NCBI GenBank assembly: GCA_040388535.1
Contig: JAZKBR010000001.1
Location: 702,181 to 766,180, forward strand
From: Gemmatimonadota bacterium
GTDB taxonomy: Bacteria > Gemmatimonadota > Gemmatimonadetes > Gemmatimonadales > GWC2-71-9
Reading direction: 5' to 3'
Length of the DNA: 64,000 bases
The notes below the pieces were generated by a model. That model did not search any database. It was not told the DNA's origin and was given only the letters and a program-made list of their open reading frames with translations. Both the position numbers and the translations under genes were made by a program. Below are positions 59,518 to 64,000 of this stretch, one piece after another; the first letter of the stretch is position 1; each line of letters opens with the position of its first letter.

Positions 59518-60449
59518 GCGCTCCAGTCCGCCCGGGGATCGGGCAAGGGGGTCAATCGTGCTTCAATCGCCGCGCGCTGCGATTCGAATTGCGGCGGCAG
59601 GATGATTCGCTTGCCGAGTTCGGCCACTGGCGAATCGATGGTAAAGCCAGGCCCCTTCGACGCCAGCTCGAAGAGTACGCCGCTTGGCTCGCGATAGTAG
59701 ATCGAGCGAAAGTAGTGACGATCGATCACCGGCGTCGACGACACCCCGGCCTGGTGGAGTCGCTGCAGCCAGCTGTCGTGCTCCGCCATTTCCGTGGCCC
59801 AGGCCACGTGGTGTACCGTGCCCCCACCCTGCCGGCCGGGGAGATCGGGTGGCGGATCGTAAGCGATGGTCCCGACGCGCGAGGTGCCCTCGAGCTCCCA
59901 CTCCTGCTCACCCACCAGCTCCGCGCCCATCACCCCTTCGAGCAGCTGTCGCGTGGCGGTAGTCCGGGCACCATAGGCCCGCACGCCCTCGAAGCCCGCG
60001 ATCGCAAAGGCGTGGGGAATTTCCCGATGCTCGGCAATCAAGGGCGCGTCGGTCACGTCCTGCACCACCAGTTCGAGGCCGAGTCCTTCCGGGTCGGCGA
60101 ACTGGAGGTGACGACCATGCCGGGTGCTGCTGATGTTCTCGGCGGCCAGACGAGCGGCCCAGAAATCGAGCGCGGCGTCCGACATCACCCGGAAGGTGAT
60201 CCGGTGGACCATTCCCGCCCCCGCGCGGCCCGGCAGTGCGCCCGGGTACTCGAAGAAGGTCAGGTCGGAGCCTGGCGAGCCGACTTCGTCGGCGTAGAAG
60301 AGGTGGTAGACGGTGGGGTCGTCCTGGTTCACGCTCTTGGCCACGAGCCGGAGGCCGAGCACCCGGGTATAGAAATCGAGATTGCCCGGGGCATCTCCCG
60401 TGATACAGGAGATGTGGTGAATCCCGTCGAGTCGCATGTTGGTTTCCAT
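59514..60449 (-). CDS. Ring-cleaving VOC dioxygenase, MhqO-like
   Basis: A 311-residue vicinal-oxygen-chelate protein with two paired domains. Likely Fe ligands are His in DGIHHISCITGD, His in GGTVHHVAWATE and Glu in GVLFELASKGPGF. The conserved frames LDFYTRVLGLRLVAKSVNQDDP and SIYYREPSGVLFE match the MhqO/hydroquinone-dioxygenase group, which opens hydroquinone-type rings. With an FMN reductase directly downstream this looks like a quinone-detoxification module. It overlaps the TfoX-like gene upstream by one base. Confidence 0.88.
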   Translation of the reverse strand: METNMRLDGIHHISCITGDAPGNLDFYTRVLGLRLVAKSVNQDDPTVYHLFYADEVGSPGSDLTFFEYPGALPGRAGAGMVHRITFRVMSDAALDFWAARLAAENISSTRHGRHLQFADPEGLGLELVVQDVTDAPLIAEHREIPHAFAIAGFEGVRAYGARTTATRQLLEGVMGAELVGEQEWELEGTSRVGTIAYDPPPDLPGRQGGGTVHHVAWATEMAEHDSWLQRLHQAGVSSTPVIDRHYFRSIYYREPSGVLFELASKGPGFTIDSPVAELGKRIILPPQFESQRAAIEARLTPLPDPRADWSA

Positions 60450-60796
60450 CAGCCTTTCCTCTTCTTGGTGGGCGCCCGATGCGCCGCTTCTCGTGCCAGT
60501 AGAACCCAGGGAGCGAGCGCCTCGGCATCCTCGAGCAGCTCCCCCGGCACGGCGAAATACCCCATCGCCGACCCATCCGCCCCGAACGGGTGGAAGGCCG
60601 GCCAGCCGGCGGCGACGAACTGATCGCGGTTCTGCCGGTCGCCCTTGAGGTAGACGATATCGTCATCAATCAGGGCGAAGGTGCCTTCGGTCGTCGCGAC
60701 GCTCACCCCGCCAAACATCGCGCGCGCTCTGGCCCCGGGGGCGCTCCGCCCGAGCTGTTCCAGCGCGTAGTCTCGAAAACCGGGAGTCACGGCCAC
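60449..60796 (-). CDS. TfoX/Sxy N-terminal domain protein
   Basis: A 115-residue protein made up of the TfoX N-terminal domain only (ARAMFGGVSVATTEGTFALI and DDDIVYLKGDRQNRDQF). In gamma-proteobacteria TfoX/Sxy controls competence together with CRP, but small single-domain relatives are widespread without that role. The start is GTG 60796 (GTG 60790 is also possible), with a basic tail (PTKKRKG). It is the first gene of the minus-strand run down to the GNAT gene. No competence gene is near. Confidence 0.8.
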   Translation of the reverse strand: MAVTPGFRDYALEQLGRSAPGARARAMFGGVSVATTEGTFALIDDDIVYLKGDRQNRDQFVAAGWPAFHPFGADGSAMGYFAVPGELLEDAEALAPWVLLAREAAHRAPTKKRKG

Positions 60797-61140
60797 AAGT
60801 TCCCCCAGAGGAAAAATCCGTCAGGGGAACGTACTTCCGGGCCTCCCCTGGGGCACCCCGGCCGGCCCCCCACCCCCCTTCCTATTGCGCAAACCGGCAA
60901 TCTGTTGTTGCTTAGAGGCTACGGTCACTACACCCGACGGGGTGCAGGCAGGCTTCAGGGGACGCTATCAGGGGATCGGCGTTCAGCCGGTCCCCTTGGT
61001 TTTTCCGACCGTACGCACTGCACGGCAAGAGCTGTACACTGTGGAAGCCGACCCCGCCGCGAGGGTATGATCGCGAAACTGTAGTCGGTCAGCACGGCAT
61101 CGTCCGGACTCCGATTACACCATCCAGGAGTAGGACAGCA
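60797..61140. other. Leader region of the cold-shock gene, 344 bp
   Basis: No coding region is visible. It contains a terminator-like hairpin at 60971-61004 and two -10-like hexamers further down (TACACT at 61035, TATGAT at 61066) without clear -35 partners. AGGAG lies 9 bp before the cold-shock ATG. The stretch upstream of the hairpin (about 60880-60970) could be a small RNA or a leader whose start I cannot place. Confidence 0.5.
60971..61004 (+). terminator. Intrinsic-terminator-like hairpin upstream of cspA
   Basis: A perfect 10-bp stem (GGGGATCGGC with GCCGGTCCCC, one G-T pair) with loop GTTCA is followed by TTGGTTTTT. It lies 137 bp before the cold-shock start on the same strand. The upstream heptamer AGGGGAC (60956-60962) can pair instead with GTCCCCT (60990-60996), giving an alternative fold. 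Confidence 0.75.
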
Positions 61141-61352
61141 TGCGTACGACCGGCACCGTGAAGTGGTTCAACGACGCGAAGGGCTTCGGATTCATCACCC
61201 CCGAGAATGGCGAAAAGGATTGCTTCGTCCATCACTCGGCCATCCAGGCTCAGGGCTTCAAGTCGCTTACCGAAGGTGAGCGCGTTGAGTTCGATATCGT
61301 TCAGGGCCAGAAGGGCCCGGCGGCAGAGAACGTCGTGAAGCTCGGCCGCTAA
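61141..61352 (+). CDS. cspA: Cold-shock protein
   Basis: A 70-residue CspA-family RNA/DNA-binding protein with one cold-shock domain. RNP1 is KGFGFITP and RNP2 is CFVHHSAI. Length and the ending VVKLGR are typical. AGGAG lies 9 bp before ATG 61141. The long leader contains a terminator-like hairpin, so expression may be controlled after transcription starts. A strong terminator follows the gene. Confidence 0.97.
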
Positions 61353-61387
61353 GGCCAAGCGTCGGGGCGTTCGAGCCACGACACCGG

Positions 61388-61420
61388 ACGGGCGCCTCAC
61401 GAAAGTGGGGCGCCCGTTTC
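61388..61420 (+). terminator. Rho-independent terminator of cspA
   Basis: A 13-bp stem (ACGGGCGCCTCAC with its near-complement) closed by a GAAA tetraloop, followed by TTTC. It begins 36 bp after the cspA stop. One G-T pair is the only imperfection. Confidence 0.85.
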
Positions 61421-61516
61421 GCATCTAACAGATCCCACCTTCCATTACGATTTCCCGCGACGCTTTGCAGTTCCTGCACAACTCCGTCACGCGCCTCGCG
61501 TAGAGCACTCGGATCG

Positions 61517-61538
61517 ACCGGCGACATTCCGCCGGTCG
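61517..61538 (+). promoter_or_regulatory. Inverted repeat ahead of the DUF5916 gene
   Basis: GACCGGCG and CGCCGGTC form a perfect 8-bp inverted repeat with a 6-nt spacer, ending 28 bp before ATG 61567. It could be an operator or a 5'-UTR hairpin that affects translation. Confidence 0.4.
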
Positions 61539-61566
61539 CACGCGATCTCCAACCGAGTGAGTGCGC

Positions 61567-63747
61567 ATGCGCGGTGCGACCCGTATCACCCAATTGCTCA
61601 TTGTTGCGCTTCTGCCGTGCGCCCTTGCGGCACAGGAGCCGATCGCGATCACGCGGATCACGACCCCCATCACGCTGGATGGCCACAGTGATGAGGCGGC
61701 GTGGCAAGGGGTCGCACCATTCTCGCTGACGACCTACCTGCCGGTGGCTGGCAAGCGACCGACCGACAGCAGCGAGGTCCGGCTCGCGTACGATGACGAG
61801 TACCTCTACGCTTCGGCCCGGTTCTTTGTCGCGAACGGCAGCGAGATCCAGAGTTCCTCGCTCAGCCGCGACGAACTCAACAACGCCGACGATCGCTTCC
61901 GGCTGATGTTCGACACCTTCAATGACGGCCGGACCGGCGTGGGGTTCCTGGTGACCCCGACGGGAGCGAAGTCCGACTACGACATGACCGACGACGGGCA
62001 TTTCAGCAACAGCTGGAACACGTACTGGGATGCGGCAGTGAGTCGCGATGCCCGTGGGTGGTATGCCGAGATGCGGATCCCGTGGTCGAGCCTCCGGTTC
62101 CGGCCGGAGAATGGTCGGGTGACGATGGGGCTGATCGCGCTGCGCGTCTCGGCAAAGAAGAACGAATGGGCCACCTATCCATCCTTGCCGTCGACGATGG
62201 CCAACGCACTGTGGCGCGCGTCACTGGCGCAGAAGATTTCATTCGAAGGCGTCAAGCCGCACGCCCCGCTCTACCTGACGCCATATGTGCTGGGCGGTTC
62301 GAGCCGCAAGGCCGTCCTCCCCGCCGGCGGCGCCGCCTTCGATCACGAGGTCAGCAACAGCGCGCATTTCGGCGGAGACCTCAAGTACCGGGTCGGCGAT
62401 GCGCTCACTCTCGACGTCACGGCGAATACTGACTTCGCCCAGGTCGAGGCCGACAACCAGCAGGTGAACCTCAGCCGATTCTCGCTCTTCTTCCCCGAGA
62501 AGCGCCAGTTCTTTCTCGAGCGCGCGGGGAGCTTCAACTTCAGCACCGGCAACGGCAACCAGCTCTTCTACAGCAGACGGATCGGCCTCGCCGACGACGG
62601 GACACCGCGAACACTCTACGGCGGCGCACGACTGGTCGGCAGTGTCGGTTCGCTCGACCTCGGAGCGATGAATCTCCAGGTTGATGCCGGCAATGGCGAG
62701 AGTGAGAATGTCGGCGTGCTGCGCGCCCGTCAGGCCGTCTTCAACCCCGGCTCCTACATCGGTGGCATCGTCACCAGCCGGCTTAGCAACGGCCACCATA
62801 ACGCCGTGTATGGTCTCGATGCGCTGGTGCATCCGTTCGGCAACGACTACGTGACCGTGCAAGGCGCCCAGAGCAACGACGACGTGACCGGCAGCGGCAG
62901 GGACGCTTCACAACTCCGGGTAGAGTGGGAACGACGTGCCTCGCAGGGGCTGATCTACGCGATATCGGGGAAGTGGTCGGGGAAGGACTTCAACCCCGGG
63001 CTCGGGTTCGAGGAACGTCAGGACTACTCGATGCAGGACCTCGAACTCGACTACAACTGGATCAGCAAGAAGGGATATTCGCTGGCCCCCTCCTTCTACG
63101 GTCGAGTGTATCGCCGCAACTCAGATGGTGCAGTCGATTCGCGGATGCTCTATCCGTATATCAACTTCGGCCTGCCCTCCGGTTTCAACGGCTGGGTTGC
63201 GTGGATCGGCTCACGGGAGAACCTCACGGAGGCGTTGCCACTATCGAGCACGGTCATCGTCCCCGCAGGAAAGCACGACTTCGGCGTCTGGGAATTGCAC
63301 CTGGTTGGTCCGACCGGTTCGAAGCTGAGCTACGTGCTGAATGCCACGACCGGCTCCTTCTACGATGGTCGGCAGACATTCGTGCACTGGACGCCCAACC
63401 TGAATCTGTCGTCGCACTTCGCCGTGGGCGGCGACGTGCAAGTCAACCGGATTCGCTTCCCGTCACGCGACGAGCGGCTCAACGCCGATCTCTATCGCCT
63501 CAAACTGCAGACGGCGTGGAACACGAGACTCTCGGCGGCGACCTTCGTGCAATACAATCACGCAGGGAAGCTCGCCGTAGGAAATGTCCGCGTGCGCTAT
63601 CAGTTCGCCGAAGGAAGTGACCTCTACCTGGTCTACAACGACCGGCTCAACGTGGACCGGATGCGTCTCATGCCGGCACAACCCGAGCTGCCGTTGTCGC
63701 AGGAGCGGACGCTGCTGGTGAAGTACACGAGGACGTTTATTCGGTGA
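61567..63747 (+). CDS. DUF5916 outer-membrane protein with CBM9-like N-terminus
   Basis: A 726-residue secreted protein. The signal peptide ends near CALAAQ. Residues of about 25-230 form a family 9 carbohydrate-binding-like domain (ITLDGHSDEAAWQGVAPFSL, VRLAYDDEYLYASARFF). The rest is DUF5916, with FAQVEADNQQVNLSRFSLFFPEKRQFFLER as its landmark (read in two parts), and a barrel-like C-terminus of alternating strands ending in VKYTRTFIR. It is probably an outer-membrane beta-barrel that binds glycans. ATG 61567 was chosen; GTG 61561 is also in frame. The stop lies against a heptad array. Confidence 0.9.
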   Translation: MRGATRITQLLIVALLPCALAAQEPIAITRITTPITLDGHSDEAAWQGVAPFSLTTYLPVAGKRPTDSSEVRLAYDDEYLYASARFFVANGSEIQSSSLSRDELNNADDRFRLMFDTFNDGRTGVGFLVTPTGAKSDYDMTDDGHFSNSWNTYWDAAVSRDARGWYAEMRIPWSSLRFRPENGRVTMGLIALRVSAKKNEWATYPSLPSTMANALWRASLAQKISFEGVKPHAPLYLTPYVLGGSSRKAVLPAGGAAFDHEVSNSAHFGGDLKYRVGDALTLDVTANTDFAQVEADNQQVNLSRFSLFFPEKRQFFLERAGSFNFSTGNGNQLFYSRRIGLADDGTPRTLYGGARLVGSVGSLDLGAMNLQVDAGNGESENVGVLRARQAVFNPGSYIGGIVTSRLSNGHHNAVYGLDALVHPFGNDYVTVQGAQSNDDVTGSGRDASQLRVEWERRASQGLIYAISGKWSGKDFNPGLGFEERQDYSMQDLELDYNWISKKGYSLAPSFYGRVYRRNSDGAVDSRMLYPYINFGLPSGFNGWVAWIGSRENLTEALPLSSTVIVPAGKHDFGVWELHLVGPTGSKLSYVLNATTGSFYDGRQTFVHWTPNLNLSSHFAVGGDVQVNRIRFPSRDERLNADLYRLKLQTAWNTRLSAATFVQYNHAGKLAVGNVRVRYQFAEGSDLYLVYNDRLNVDRMRLMPAQPELPLSQERTLLVKYTRTFIR

Positions 63748-63748
63748 A

Positions 63749-63816
63749 CGTCGATCGTCGATCGTCGATGGATGATCGATGATGGATGATCGATGATGGA
63801 TGATGGATGACGGATG
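63749..63816 (+). repeat. Heptad array, degenerate GATGGAT/CGTCGAT (locus 4)
   Basis: About ten 7-bp units: CGTCGAT three times, then a mixture of GGATGAT and CGATGAT, ending GGATGAC. It starts about one base after the DUF5916 stop. TGA occurs in all frames on the plus strand. Its inverted partner, if any, would lie beyond the right edge or beyond the neighbouring 177-bp repeat. Confidence 0.9.
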
Positions 63817-63823
63817 TCGCCTC

Positions 63824-64000
63824 GGCTCGGCGCGGGGGCCGCGGGAGGAGTATCAGTAGGGAGCGCGTTCATAGCCGGCGCTCTTTGCGCCGGCGAGCGA
63901 TTCGCAGGAGCGTCCGCCGAGCGGGCGGCAGCGCCCGCCGCCGGTCGCGACCGAATCGCGGACGCGCGGATCCTGAGCCGACGACCGCGGCTCCTGCGCC
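63824..64000 (-). repeat. Dispersed 177-bp repeat, copy B
   Basis: Reverse-orientation copy of 14855-15031, colinear over 177 bp with about eight or nine substitutions. The conserved palindromes are kept. It reaches the last base of the window and may continue. It starts about 7 bp after the heptad array. Confidence 0.88.

Noticed and set aside
60449..60796. Competence regulator assignment for the TfoX-like gene
   Set aside because: Only the N-terminal domain is present and no competence genes are nearby, so a competence role is not supported.

Overview
The window is a dense, GC-rich, Gram-negative-type bacterial chromosome segment. It has an Omp85/TamB envelope pair, many lipoboxes of the form (L/V)-A-A-C, secreted zinc peptidases, a DUF5916-type outer-membrane protein and GTG/TTG starts with 1-4 bp gene overlaps. 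This is most consistent with Gemmatimonadota or a related soil/sediment lineage. That is an inference from gene style; there is no rRNA or other marker here to prove it. I see no phage, transposase, integrase, CRISPR array, tRNA or rRNA.

Layout. 1-7818 (minus): Omp85 protein, TamB, a lipid-kinase-like protein and the start of a response regulator. 7888-14835 (plus): peptide-ABC binding protein, one permease, a PBP4-type peptidase, a ferredoxin-NADP reductase, a cobalamin adenosyltransferase and aroB. 14836-15471: a gene-free stretch with a dispersed 177-bp repeat and a 26-bp inverted-repeat element. 15472-19156 (plus): a primary-type sigma factor, a GlcE-like FAD protein, a HAD hydrolase and YgfZ. 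19221-28099: a chelatase-like AAA ATPase and its likely vWA partner, separated by a minus-strand block holding a Ser/Thr kinase, two secreted unknowns, a cytidylate-kinase-like protein and an MFS transporter. 28106-38719: asparagine synthetase, M48 protease, ThrE exporter, a Tat oxidoreductase, an FGE-fold protein, ApbE, a propeller lipoprotein and a VanZ-like protein. 38976-46399: an SPFH/RHH pair, a NagB-PIG-L fusion, a phosphonatase-like HAD protein, DUF937, MgtC, a 4Fe-4S protein and Ada. 46538-53983 (minus): TauE, M28, RidA, a P1 peptidase, a tandem cupredoxin, an SLC13 transporter and a zinc protease. 54086-60796: secreted unknowns, then a tight minus-strand run of GNAT, LepB, MsrA, two unknowns, an FMN reductase, a VOC dioxygenase and a TfoX-like protein. 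61141-64000: a cold-shock protein, the DUF5916 protein and a second copy of the 177-bp repeat.

The most unusual signal lies between genes. Three of the longer convergent gaps (32.7, 46.4 and 55.7 kb) each hold two arrays of 7-bp repeats in inverted orientation. A fourth array starts right after the last gene, near 63.75 kb. The unit differs between sites (AGAGACT at one, GATGACA/GATGGAT-like at the others) but the architecture is the same: each converging gene runs into an array that carries a stop codon in every frame on its own sense strand, and the two arrays could pair as the arms of one large RNA stem. In several cases the gene's stop codon lies inside the array. Other convergent junctions use ordinary short hairpins or overlap outright. 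Two of the array gaps also share a short palindromic core. Further points worth checking are tandem cupredoxin-like domains with matching Cys/His/Met sets, a deaminase-fold fusion lacking one acid of the canonical triad, a cysteine-free FGE-fold protein, an intrinsic-terminator-like hairpin ahead of the cold-shock gene, and two genes whose family-typical N-termini extend upstream of any ATG/GTG/TTG.
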